The position numbers were made by a program, and so were the translations under genes. From Streptomyces sp. RerS4 (lineage in GTDB: Bacteria > Actinomycetota > Actinomycetes > Streptomycetales > Streptomycetaceae): a stretch of 64,000 nt of DNA. The stretch covers positions 1,550,001 through 1,614,000 of the forward strand of contig NZ_CP097322.1 in the NCBI RefSeq assembly GCF_023515955.1. Reading direction: 5' to 3'. Positions 56,622-64,000 of the stretch are shown in pieces (position 1 is the first letter of the stretch; the number at the start of each line of letters is the position of its first letter). The notes beneath the pieces are model-generated. The model ran no database searches, was not told where the DNA came from, and worked only from the letters and a program-made list of their open reading frames with translations.

Positions 56622-57749
56622 ATGGTCACCACCCTCGTGCACCCCCGCACCACCCCCGCCCGACCCGCGGCCCGGACCCACAAGGCCCCCGCGCTGCGCC
56701 ACCTCGGCCCCAACTGGTACGCGTCCGTCATGGGCACGGCCATCATCGCCAACGCCGGCGCCGGCCTCCCGTACCAGCTCCCCGGACAGCGCGTGGCCTG
56801 CCAGATCGTCTGGGCGCTGTCCGCCGTGGCCCTCGCCGTGCTCCTGACCGCCCGTGCCGGGCACTGGCTTCACCACCGTGACCAGGCCCGTGCCCATCTG
56901 CTCGACCCCGCCGTGGCGCCCTTCTACGGCTGCCTCTCGATGGCCCTGCTGGCCGTCGGCGGCGGCACCCTGATCGTGGGCAAGGACCTCGTCGGCGAGG
57001 GCGCGGCCGTGGCGATCGACGCCGTCCTCTTCACCGCCGGCACCGCCATCGGTCTGCTCATGGCGGTCGTGGTGCCCTACCTGATGGTGGTCCGCCACAA
57101 GGTCGAGGCCTCCCAGGCCACGCCCGTCTGGCTGCTGCCCGTCGTCGCGCCCATGGTCTCCGCCGCCCTGGGCCCCCTGCTCGTCCCCCACCTGCCCGCC
57201 GGTCAGCCCCGCGAGGCCATGCTGCTGGCCTGCTACGCGATGTTCGGCATCAGCCTGCTCGCCACGCTGCTGATGCTGCCCCTGATCTTCGGCCGGCTGA
57301 TCGTCAGCGGTCCCCTGCCCCTGGCGCTGACCCCCGCCCTGTTCCTGGTGCTGGGCCCCCTCGGCCAGTCGACCACCGCCGTGAACCAGCTCGCCGACGT
57401 CGCCCCCGACGCCATCGCGGCCCCCTACGCCGGCGCCCTCGGCGCCTTCGCGGTGGTCTACGGGGTCCCCGTGCTCGGCTTCGCCCTGCTGTGGCTGGCC
57501 CTGGCCGCCGCGATGCTCGTACGGGCCGCCCGCGCCGGGATGGGCTTCGCGATGACCTGGTGGGCCCTGACCTTCCCCGTCGGCACCTGCGTCACCGGCG
57601 CCACCGGCCTGGCCCGGCACACCGGGCTCACCGCCTTCTCGTGGCTGGCCGCGGCGCTCTTCCTGGCCCTGGTCACCGCCTGGGTGCTCGCCGCCGGCCA
57701 CACCCTGCGCGGCCTGTTCACCGGCCGCCTGCTCGCCGCGCCCCGCTGA
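56622..57749 (+). CDS. TDT-family (tellurite/dicarboxylate, SLAC1-like) transporter
   Basis: 375 residues, about ten spans. HLGPNWYASVMGTAIIANAG is the family's opening motif; FPVGTCVTGATGLARHTGLT comes late. Family members move C4-dicarboxylates, sulfite or anions; the substrate here is unknown. ATG at 56622 with GAGG eight bases upstream. Divergent from a LysR gene with a shared operator. Confidence 0.9.
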   Translation: MVTTLVHPRTTPARPAARTHKAPALRHLGPNWYASVMGTAIIANAGAGLPYQLPGQRVACQIVWALSAVALAVLLTARAGHWLHHRDQARAHLLDPAVAPFYGCLSMALLAVGGGTLIVGKDLVGEGAAVAIDAVLFTAGTAIGLLMAVVVPYLMVVRHKVEASQATPVWLLPVVAPMVSAALGPLLVPHLPAGQPREAMLLACYAMFGISLLATLLMLPLIFGRLIVSGPLPLALTPALFLVLGPLGQSTTAVNQLADVAPDAIAAPYAGALGAFAVVYGVPVLGFALLWLALAAAMLVRAARAGMGFAMTWWALTFPVGTCVTGATGLARHTGLTAFSWLAAALFLALVTAWVLAAGHTLRGLFTGRLLAAPR

Positions 57750-57778
57750 AGCACCGCCAAGCACCGCCAAGCACCGCT
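57750..57778. repeat. Three 10-bp tandem repeats (AGCACCGCCA)
   Basis: AGCACCGCCA repeated three times (last unit degenerate) fills the gap between the convergent stops of the TDT transporter and the metal-receptor-like gene. No hairpin is seen here. Confidence 0.7.
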
Positions 57779-58497
57779 CAGAGCGCCTGCGCCAGCGCCG
57801 CCGCCAGCACCTGCGGCGCCTCCTCCAGCGAGGGCCCGTACCAGGTCAGGTGGCGACCGCTCACCAGCGCGGCCCGGATGCCCGGAAAGGCCTCCGGGCC
57901 GTCCTGCGCGGTGAAGCGGTACGGCTCGTCCGGGAGCACCACCAGGGGGCAGCCGCTCGCCGCGAGCTCCGCCGCCGCCACCTTCGGGTACCGCTCCGGG
58001 TGGCCCGCGAAGACGTTGCGTACGCCGAGTCGCGCGAGCAGGTCCCCCGCGAAGGTGTCGCGGCCCAGGACCATCCACGGCCGCCGCCACACCGGCACGA
58101 AGGCGTCCACCGGGGGCTCGGACGCCGCCACCGCCGCCCAGGCCGCCTCCGCCCTGGCCAACCACGCCGGCCGGCGCAGCCCCAGCGCCCCCACCAGCAC
58201 CCGGTCCAGCTCGGCCCACGCCTGCGCCAGGTCCCGGACCTCGGTGACGAGCACCTGCACCCCGGCGGCGCGCAGCGCGGCCAGGTCGGGGGCCCGGTTC
58301 TCCTCCTCGTTGGCGATGACCAGATCGGGCCGCAGCTCCACGATGGCCCGTACGTCGGGGTTCTTGGTACCGCCGATCCGTACCGCGTCCCCGAGGTCGG
58401 CCGGGTGCGTGCACCAGCCGGTCACCCCGACCAGCAGTCCGGGCGCGGACACCGCGACGGCCTCCGTCAGGGACGGGACGAGCGAGACGACGCGCAC
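57778..58497 (-). CDS. BtuF-like metal/cobalamin receptor domain protein without signal peptide
   Basis: 239 residues. RVVSLVPSLTEAVAVSAPGL, TGWCTHPADLGDAVRIGGTK and NPDVRAIVELRPDLVIANEE are the class III (helical-backbone) binding-protein pattern, with AFVPVWRRPWMVLGRDTF and PDEPYRFT. There is no signal peptide or lipobox and no ABC permease nearby, so it should be cytosolic. GTG at 58497, four bases after the stop of the XRE-cupin gene. Confidence 0.82.
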   Translation of the reverse strand: MRVVSLVPSLTEAVAVSAPGLLVGVTGWCTHPADLGDAVRIGGTKNPDVRAIVELRPDLVIANEEENRAPDLAALRAAGVQVLVTEVRDLAQAWAELDRVLVGALGLRRPAWLARAEAAWAAVAASEPPVDAFVPVWRRPWMVLGRDTFAGDLLARLGVRNVFAGHPERYPKVAAAELAASGCPLVVLPDEPYRFTAQDGPEAFPGIRAALVSGRHLTWYGPSLEEAPQVLAAALAQAL

Positions 58498-58501
58498 CGG
58501 C

Positions 58502-59140
58502 TCAGCGGCCCGGCGCGGGCGGCTCGGAGGTGGCGTGGATGTGCTCGCCGACGGCCACGACCAGCAGCCGGGTGTCCTCGCTGACGGCCCTCCAGCGGTG
58601 GCGCACCCCGCCGGAGAGGAACAGCGCGTCCCCGCTCTCCAGCCGGTAGGCGCGTCCTTCCGCCTCCACCTGGCAGGCGCCGGAGACCACGTACATCAGC
58701 TCGTCGTTGCGGTGCTGGTACTCGCGGCCGGCGTCCTGGTCCCCGCTGAATTCCAGCGCGTGCAGTTGGTGGTGGCCGCGCACGAGGGGGCGTACGCCCT
58801 TCATCGGCGTGAGGCCGGAGTCGTCGCCGGCGCGGACGAGGTCGACGGTGCGCGCGGTGTCGGAGGCGGCCAGCAGGTCGACGGCGGTGGTCTCCAGGGC
58901 GTCGGCGACCCGCTCCAGGGAACGCATGCTGGGGCGGGCCCGTTCGTTCTCTATCTGGCTCAGGAAGGGAACGGACAGGCCACTGCGCGCCGACACCGCG
59001 GCCAGGGTCAGGTGGAGGGCGCGGCGCCGCTTGCGTACGGCGACGCCCACGCGCAGCGGCTCCTTGGAGTCCTTCTCCTTGTCTCCGCCGGCGCCGTCGT
59101 CGGCGTTGTCAGCGATGTGACCGGTTTCCTTCTCGTTCAT
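58502..59140 (-). CDS. XRE-family regulator with C-terminal cupin
   Basis: 212 residues. Helix-turn-helix: LTLAAVSARSGLSVPFLSQI, then ENERARPSMRSLERVADAL. Cupin: EYQHRNDELMYVVSGACQVE and ESGDALFLSGGVRHRWRAV. Such regulators sense small molecules. The first ~28 residues are charged and probably flexible. Cotranscribed with the receptor-like gene; a palindrome lies 37 bases upstream. Confidence 0.92.
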   Translation of the reverse strand: MNEKETGHIADNADDGAGGDKEKDSKEPLRVGVAVRKRRRALHLTLAAVSARSGLSVPFLSQIENERARPSMRSLERVADALETTAVDLLAASDTARTVDLVRAGDDSGLTPMKGVRPLVRGHHQLHALEFSGDQDAGREYQHRNDELMYVVSGACQVEAEGRAYRLESGDALFLSGGVRHRWRAVSEDTRLLVVAVGEHIHATSEPPAPGR

Positions 59141-59522
59141 TGCGGGGCTGCCCTCCCCTGTCCTCGTGCACGTCGATGTGCTCTAAAGCACCTTACGCAG
59201 CATCCGCCTCCGGATTCGCGCTCAAGGCCGTACCCGACGACACCTCGGTAGGTTTCCGTGGCCGGCCCGTCACGGTGTGTGCGTCCGGCGATCGCCGGGA
59301 ACCGGCGGGAGGACCTCGCCCCCGACCCCGATCGGCCCGTCCCCGTCCGGCCTGACCAGCGATCTCGCCTCCGAGCCTCCCTCCGCGCCGCCGCTCCGGA
59401 CCCGCTCGCCCGACGCGTCACTCACGGTGAGCCCGCCTGGGTGGTCGAACCGGGCATCGTGGCCGGATCCGGCGGTATCGGCGCTCCGGACCGCCGTCGG
59501 ACCCGTGCGGCATCATCGACCC
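59141..59522. other. Divergent control region of the XRE-cupin and exonuclease genes
   Basis: 382 bases with no gene. GTGCTCTAAAGCAC (59178-59191; 5-bp arms, 4-bp centre) is a candidate operator for the XRE-cupin gene and the only A/T-rich spot. The rest is GC-rich with no clear promoter for the exonuclease; the frame upstream of its GTG is open but has poor codon use and no domain. I see no RNA gene. Confidence 0.5.
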
Positions 59523-60446
59523 GTGACGACACGACGCCTGATGCTCCTGGACACCGCCTCCCTCTACTTCCGCGCCTACTTCGGCGTGCCGGACTCCGTG
59601 AAGGCCCCCGACGGCACGCCCGTCAACGCCGTGCGCGGACTGCTCGACTTCATCGGACGGCTCGTCCAGGACCACCACCCCGACGACCTGGTGGCCTGCA
59701 TGGACGCCGACTGGCGCCCGCACTGGCGCGTGGAGCTGATCCCCTCCTACAAGGCGCACCGGGTCGCCGTGGAGAGCGAGGTCGGGCCCGACGTCGAGGA
59801 GACCCCGGACACCCTGACCCCCCAGGTGCCGGTCATCGAGGCGGCGTTGGACGCGTTCGGGATCGCCCGCGTCGGGGTCGCCGGCTACGAGGCGGACGAC
59901 GTGATCGGCACCCTCACGGCCCGCGCGACCGGGCCGGTGGACATCGTCACGGGCGACCGGGACCTCTTCCAGCTGGTGGACGACGCCCGGCAGCGCCGCG
60001 TCCTCTACCCGCTCAAGGGCGTGGGCAGCCTCCAGGTGACGGACGAGGCATGGCTGCGCGAGAAGTACGGGGTCGACGGCCCCGGGTACGCGGACCTGGC
60101 GCTGCTGCGCGGCGACCCGAGCGACGGCCTGCCGGGCGTTCCCGGTATCGGGGAGAAGACGGCGGCCAAGCTCCTGGACACCTTCGGCAGCCTCGCGGGG
60201 ATCATCGCGGCGATCGACGACCCGAAGGCGAAGCTGACCCCCACTCAGCGCAAGCGGCTCGACGAATCCCGCCCCTACCTGGCGGTGGCCCCCAAGGTCG
60301 TCCGAGTGGCCGACGACGTGCCGCTCCCGGCCTTCGATCCCACGCTCCCGCGCGCCCCGAGGTATCCCGAAGTGGTCGACGTGCTCGCCCATCAGTGGGG
60401 TTTGGGAGGAGCGGTGTCACGTCTGAGCAGCGCGCTGCGCCCATGA
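59523..60446 (+). CDS. 5'-3' exonuclease (DNA polymerase I exonuclease-like)
   Basis: 307 residues. LLDTASLYFRAYFGVPDSVK, ACMDADWRPHWR, GYEADDVIGTL, TGDRDLFQLVDDA carry the acidic metal site; GVPGIGEKTAAKLLDTFGS is the H3TH DNA-binding part. It is a stand-alone flap-endonuclease-type enzyme of replication or repair. GTG at 59523 is chosen because VTTRRLMLLDTASL is the usual N-terminus; there is no ribosome site. Confidence 0.92.
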   Translation: MTTRRLMLLDTASLYFRAYFGVPDSVKAPDGTPVNAVRGLLDFIGRLVQDHHPDDLVACMDADWRPHWRVELIPSYKAHRVAVESEVGPDVEETPDTLTPQVPVIEAALDAFGIARVGVAGYEADDVIGTLTARATGPVDIVTGDRDLFQLVDDARQRRVLYPLKGVGSLQVTDEAWLREKYGVDGPGYADLALLRGDPSDGLPGVPGIGEKTAAKLLDTFGSLAGIIAAIDDPKAKLTPTQRKRLDESRPYLAVAPKVVRVADDVPLPAFDPTLPRAPRYPEVVDVLAHQWGLGGAVSRLSSALRP

Positions 60447-60454
60447 AGTGCTAA

Positions 60455-60470
60455 CTTAGGTAATCCTAAG
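60455..60470. promoter_or_regulatory. Candidate iron box upstream of the siderophore-interacting protein
   Basis: CTTAGGTAATCCTAAG: 6-bp perfect arms with a 4-bp centre, 24 bases before the start codon. It resembles the DmdR/IdeR iron box (TTAGGTTAGGCTAACCTAA) in its TTAGGT and CCTAA halves but is shorter. Confidence 0.6.
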
Positions 60471-60494
60471 CTTCGTAAGTTCAGGGGAGACGCC

Positions 60495-61340
60495 GTGGCA
60501 GAAGGACGCGCCCGCACTGTCGGCACCGCCGTCGTCGTACGTACCGAGCGGCTCACGCCGCACATGGTCCGCATCGTGCTGGGCGGTGACGGGCTGGCCG
60601 GCTTCGGCGCGGGCGTGTACACCGACCACTACGTCAAACTCCTGTTCGCGCCCGAGGGCGTGCGGTACGCCGAACCCTGGGACCTCGACGCGATCCGAGC
60701 GGCCCACCCCCGCGAGGAGTGGCCGCGCCAGCGCGCGTACACGGTCCGCGCCTGGGATGCGACCCGACGCGAACTGACCCTGGACTTCGTCGTCCACGGC
60801 GACGAGGGCCTGGCCGGCCCGTGGGCGGCCCGCGTCCAGCCGGGCGAGCCCGTACGATTCCTCGGCCCCGGCGGCGCCTACGCCCCGGACCCGCTGGCCG
60901 GCTGGCACCTCCTCGTCGGCGACGAGAGCGCGCTCCCGGCCATCGCGGCGGCCATGGAGCGGATGCCGCACGGCGCGAACGTACGGGCCTTCGTGGAGGT
61001 CGAGGGCCCGGCCGACGAGCAGCCCGTCACCACCCCGGACGGCATCGCGCCGGTGTGGCTGCACCGGGCCGGGCGCCCGGTGGGCTCCGCCCTGCTGGAG
61101 GCCGTCACCACGATGGTGTTCCCGTCCGCCGACGTACAGGCGTTCGTCCACGGCGAGGCCGGCTTCGTGAAGGAACTCCGCCGCCACCTGCGCCTGGACC
61201 GTGGCGTCGCCCGCGAGCGCCTGTCCATCTCGGGCTACTGGCGTCAGGGCGAGACCGACGAGGGCTGGCGCGCGATCAAGCGCGACTGGAACGCCACCGT
61301 CGAAGCCGAGCAGGAACTGCGCACCCCCGCCGCGGCCTGA
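60495..61340 (+). CDS. Siderophore-interacting protein (ferric reductase, FAD)
   Basis: 281 residues. FAD-binding domain with RQRAYTVRAWDATRRELTLD (RxYT) and DFVVHGDEGLAGPWAARVQP; C-terminal SIP domain with HLLVGDESALPAIAAAMERM and RLSISGYWRQGETDEGWRAI. Reduces ferric siderophores to free iron in the cytosol. GTG at 60495 with GGGGAG five bases upstream, behind an iron-box-like palindrome. Confidence 0.94.
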   Translation: MAEGRARTVGTAVVVRTERLTPHMVRIVLGGDGLAGFGAGVYTDHYVKLLFAPEGVRYAEPWDLDAIRAAHPREEWPRQRAYTVRAWDATRRELTLDFVVHGDEGLAGPWAARVQPGEPVRFLGPGGAYAPDPLAGWHLLVGDESALPAIAAAMERMPHGANVRAFVEVEGPADEQPVTTPDGIAPVWLHRAGRPVGSALLEAVTTMVFPSADVQAFVHGEAGFVKELRRHLRLDRGVARERLSISGYWRQGETDEGWRAIKRDWNATVEAEQELRTPAAA

Positions 61341-61463
61341 AGGAGCCGGTGACCGGGCGGAGCCGAGGCGGCCCCGCCCCGCAGCCGCCACCGCACCGCC
61401 ACCTCCCGCGCGCCGCGCCCCGGCCGCCGACGGGCGTCGCCGCCCCGGCGCGACAATGACCCC

Positions 61464-62763
61464 ATGCGTACGCTCCGCGCAGCCGGACGGTTCGGGGCCG
61501 CGTTCCTCCCGCGACGGCGGGAGTCACGGCCGCGACCGGCGCGCGGGCCGACACGCCCCACCGCGCGGGCCGCCGCCCCCACGCCACCGCCCGCGCCCGC
61601 CCCGCGCGTCACCGTCGCCGAGGTCGACAGCGCCCTCGCCCGCCTCGACGCCACCGTCACCGCCGCCATGCGCCGCACCGGCGTCCCGGGCGTCGCGGTG
61701 ACCGTCGTGTACGGGGACAAGGTCGTCTTCCTCAAGGGCTACGGCCTGCACAAGGTCGGCGAGAGCGCCCCGGTCGGCGCCGACACCGTCTTCCAGCTGG
61801 CCTCCCTCTCCAAACCGGTCTCCTCCACCGTCGTCGCCGGCGCCCTGGCCACTCCCGCCGCCGGGGACAAGCCCCTCGGCACCACCCTGCCCGGCTTCGC
61901 CCTGAAGGACCCGTGGGTCACGGAACACGTCTCCACCGCCGACCTGTTCTCCCACCGCGGCGGCCTGCCCGACCACGCCGGCGACCTCCTGGAGGACCTC
62001 GGCCACGATCAGGCGTACATCCTCGACCACCTCCGCCTGGAGCCCCTGACCCCCTTCCGTGCGAGCTACGCCTACACCGACTTCGGGCTCACCGCAGCCG
62101 CCGAGGCCATCGCCCGCTCCCACGGCACCAGCTGGCAGAAACTCAGCGCGGACACCCTCTTCAAGCCCGCCGGGATGACCCGCACCAGCACCGAGTTCTC
62201 CGCGTACGCCAACTCCCCCGAGCGAGCCTTCGGCCACGTGAGGACCGCCGCCCGCACCGCCGCCGGCGCCCCCGTCTGGAGCCCCCGCTTCGTCCGCGAC
62301 GCCGACGCCCAGCCCCCGCCGGCTGCGCCTCCAGCTCGCCGACGGCGCCCTCGACGGGAAGCGGATCGTCCCCGCCGACACCCTCGCGCGCACCCGCCTG
62401 CCCGAGATCGTCGCCCAGGCCCGGACCCCCAGGGCACCCCGCAGTTCTACGGCCTCGGCTGGAACGTCTCCTACGCCGACGCCGGCCGGCTGCGCCTGAG
62501 CCACTCCGGGGCCTTCGAGCTCGGCGCCAACTCCAACGTCACGATGCTCCCCTCGGAGCGGCTCGGCATCGTCGTCCTCACCAACGCCGCCCCCGCCGGC
62601 CTCGCCGACGCCGTCGCCCTCGACTTCTACGACGGCGACACCTTCAGCTTCGAGACCGGTCGGCGAGAACGCCGTCGGGCGCACCGGGGTCACGTTCTCC
62701 GACGGCACGGTCCGCGTCGAGTACCTGGACGCGAACCACCTGGGCACCTTGACCCGGAACTAG
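61464..62763 (+). pseudogene. Serine beta-lactamase-fold hydrolase with three frame breaks
   Basis: The frame from ATG 61464 reads RRTGVPGVAVTVVYGDKVVF, then LASLSKPVSS with the SxxK nucleophile, HRGGLPDHAGD and YAYTDFGL where YxN is expected. After FVRDADAQ (62310) the protein-like frame shifts by one (RLRLQLADGALDGKRIVPAD, 62320-62425), returns (GTPQFYGLGWNVSYADAGRL, 62430-62655), and shifts again for GVTFSDGTVRVEYLDANHLG, ending at TAG 62761. Each part matches the family (PF00144), so the gene is whole in content but broken in frame. GACAAT at 61452-61457 suggests a leaderless start. Confidence 0.75.
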
Positions 62764-62850
62764 GGGGTGTCTTCGGATCAGGCCGGGCTCGCGGTGGCCG
62801 GCACCGACCACCGCTCCCGGATCCGGCCCGATCCGAAAGACACCCCCTAG
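62760..62850. repeat. Dispersed GGGGGTGTC element, copy C (long near-palindrome)
   Basis: CTAGGGGGTGTCTTCGGATC (62760-62779) pairs with 62830-62850, with one bulged base. The inner part GGCC...GGCC may pair further. It starts at the stop codon of the frame-broken hydrolase and should act as its terminator. Confidence 0.7.
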
Positions 62851-62897
62851 GCCCGCCCGAAAGGGGCCCCGGCGGCGGCCGCCTACCCTTGACCCCG

Positions 62898-63872
62898 ATG
62901 AGCCGCAGATCCCACATCCCGCCCGCGCCCCTGCCGCAGCAGTCCGGCATCGACCCGGTCCGCATGCGCCTGCCCCCCGACCCCGAGGGCAGGTGGCCGG
63001 TGCTCGGCGCGTACCTGACCGAGCGCTACGCCGGCACGCGCGGCGCCGAGGCGATGGCGCGGCTGCTCGCGGCGGGCCGGGTGCTCGGCGTCGGCGGTCG
63101 GGTGCTGCGCCCGGAGGACCCGTACGAGCCGGGCGGCTGGCTCTGGTTCCACCGGGACATGCCGCCCGAGCCGGTGGTTCCGTTCCCGATCCGCGTCGTA
63201 CACCGGGACCGGCACCTGCTGGTGGTGGACAAGCCGCACTTCCTGGCGACCACCCCGCGCGGCAGCCACGTCACCCAGACCGCCCTGGCCCGGCTGCGCG
63301 AGGAGCTGGACCTGCCCACCCTCAGCCCGGCGCACCGGCTGGACCGGATGACGGCCGGACTGGTGATGTTCAGCATCCGCCCCGAGGACCGGGGCGCCTA
63401 CCAGCTGCTGTTCCAGGAGCGTCGGGTCCACAAGGAGTACGAGGCCCTCGCCCCGTACGACGCGACCGTGGAGCTGCCGCGGCTGGTCCGCAGCAACATC
63501 GAGAAGGTGCGCGGGCTGATCGCGGTGATCGAGCACCCGGACGCCGAGCCCAACTCCGAGAGCCTGGTCGAACTCGCCGAGACCCGCGCCGGCCTCGGCC
63601 GCTACCGGCTGACCCCGCACACCGGCCGCACCCACCAGCTGCGGGTCCACATGAGCGGCCTGGGGCTGCCCATCCTCGGCGACCCGGTCTACCCGGTCGT
63701 CGCCGTCGAGACCGCTCCGACGGACTTCCGCCGCCCCCTCCAGCTGCTGGCCAAGACCCTGTCCTTCACCGATCCGGTCACGGGCCGGGCACACCGCCTG
63801 GAGTCGGGGCTCACCCTCCAGGCCTGGGACGACCCCGCGGGCTGGGAGGCGGGCCCCCCGCCGGCCTGTTAG
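62898..63872 (+). CDS. RluA-family pseudouridine synthase
   Basis: 324 residues. PFPIRVVHRDRHLLVVDKPH, then the catalytic motif SPAHRLDRMTAGLVMF with the Asp of HRLD, and PHTGRTHQLRVHMSGLGLPI near the end. Isomerises uridine in rRNA or tRNA; the target is unknown. TACCCT at 62884-62889, eight bases before the ATG, suggests a leaderless message. An N-terminal ~100 residues include an S4-like part (LAAGRVLGVGGRVLRPEDPY). Confidence 0.92.
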   Translation: MSRRSHIPPAPLPQQSGIDPVRMRLPPDPEGRWPVLGAYLTERYAGTRGAEAMARLLAAGRVLGVGGRVLRPEDPYEPGGWLWFHRDMPPEPVVPFPIRVVHRDRHLLVVDKPHFLATTPRGSHVTQTALARLREELDLPTLSPAHRLDRMTAGLVMFSIRPEDRGAYQLLFQERRVHKEYEALAPYDATVELPRLVRSNIEKVRGLIAVIEHPDAEPNSESLVELAETRAGLGRYRLTPHTGRTHQLRVHMSGLGLPILGDPVYPVVAVETAPTDFRRPLQLLAKTLSFTDPVTGRAHRLESGLTLQAWDDPAGWEAGPPPAC

Positions 63873-64000
63873 GCGGACCGCCCTTGGGCCGGCCCCCCGC
63901 GAGGCCCGCGACGCGCAGCGCCGCGTCGGCGGCGGCCTCGGCGAAGGCGGCCACCGGGCGGGCCGGGTCGGAGCGGCGGACGAGCATGACGCCCTCGATC
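63811..64000 (-). CDS. C-terminal end of an unidentified protein (partial)
   Basis: On the minus strand from the right edge: EGVMLVRRSDPARPVAAFAE then AAADAALRVAGLAG, a Pro/Gly/Arg-rich tail, and TGA at 63811-63813, overlapping the end of the pseudouridine synthase gene by ~60 bases. The VRRSDPARPVAAF pattern is like the end of some LysR-type effector domains, but too little is visible to be sure. Confidence 0.4.
   Translation of the reverse strand, partial: IEGVMLVRRSDPARPVAAFAEAAADAALRVAGLAGGRPKGGPPNRPAGGPPPSPRGRPRPGG

Overview
This window is a piece of a Streptomyces (or very close actinomycete) chromosome. G+C is very high, third codon positions are almost all G/C, and GTG and TTG starts are common. 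Many genes have AGGAGG-type ribosome sites or start directly behind a -10 hexamer, as leaderless messages do. From memory, the gene order (cobalamin genes, metNIQ, argH/argG, argRDBJC, pheST, rplT-rpmI-infC, then a glutamine-synthetase-like ethanolamine cluster) follows the Streptomyces coelicolor SCO155x-SCO163x core region. I could not check this by alignment. I see no rRNA, tRNA, CRISPR array, prophage or insertion sequence, so this is ordinary core chromosome with interesting regulatory detail.

Layout. 1-2.9 kb: the start of a CobT-like protein with a very long Pro/Ala/Glu N-terminus, and cobL (corrin ring methylation). 3.0-7.1 kb: an acetyltransferase and the methionine ABC importer metN-metI-metQ, preceded by a short Cys/Met-rich leader ORF and two 22-bp-spaced palindrome-like sites. 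7.1-13 kb: a HAD phosphatase remnant, two small membrane proteins, an acetyltransferase, an ECF-like sigma factor, a Tat-exported glycerophosphodiesterase, a PlsC acyltransferase, and a beta-helix membrane protein with a channel-like C-terminus. 13-15.3 kb: a TetR repressor and DHA2 efflux pump with a clear operator. 15.9-25.5 kb: arginine biosynthesis in two transcription units (argG, argH; the coupled argC-J-B-D-R operon), both behind ARG-box-like promoters. 25.5-35.5 kb: membrane and acetyltransferase genes, a MocR regulator and EamA exporter whose start codons overlap head to head, a family-10-like glycoside hydrolase, 3-hydroxybutyryl-CoA dehydrogenase, a Nudix hydrolase, a helix-turn-helix/TPR regulator and a PP2C phosphatase. 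35.6-43.6 kb: translation genes (pheS-pheT, a PAS histidine kinase, a TrmH methyltransferase, infC-rpmI-rplT with a leader terminator). 43.6-48.2 kb: DUF1844, SseB, a mycosin-like protease with a membrane partner, and a PLP aldolase/deaminase-like protein. 48.2-55.1 kb: a complete-looking ethanolamine/gamma-glutamyl route (SDR, aldehyde dehydrogenase, GlnA4-like ligase, FadR-type regulator, permease, class-I amidase). 55-64 kb: a LysR/TDT-transporter pair, a cytosolic metal-receptor-like protein with an XRE-cupin regulator, a 5'-3' exonuclease, a siderophore-interacting protein behind an iron-box-like site, a frame-broken beta-lactamase-fold gene, an RluA pseudouridine synthase and the end of a further gene.

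Five genes (cobT-like, a small hypothetical, the histidine kinase, the mycosin, the beta-lactamase homologue) show reading-frame jumps of one base in very GC-rich or repetitive DNA, while the protein-like composition carries on in the next frame. I read most of these as likely sequencing indels in a draft assembly rather than as five decayed genes, but only the raw reads can decide.
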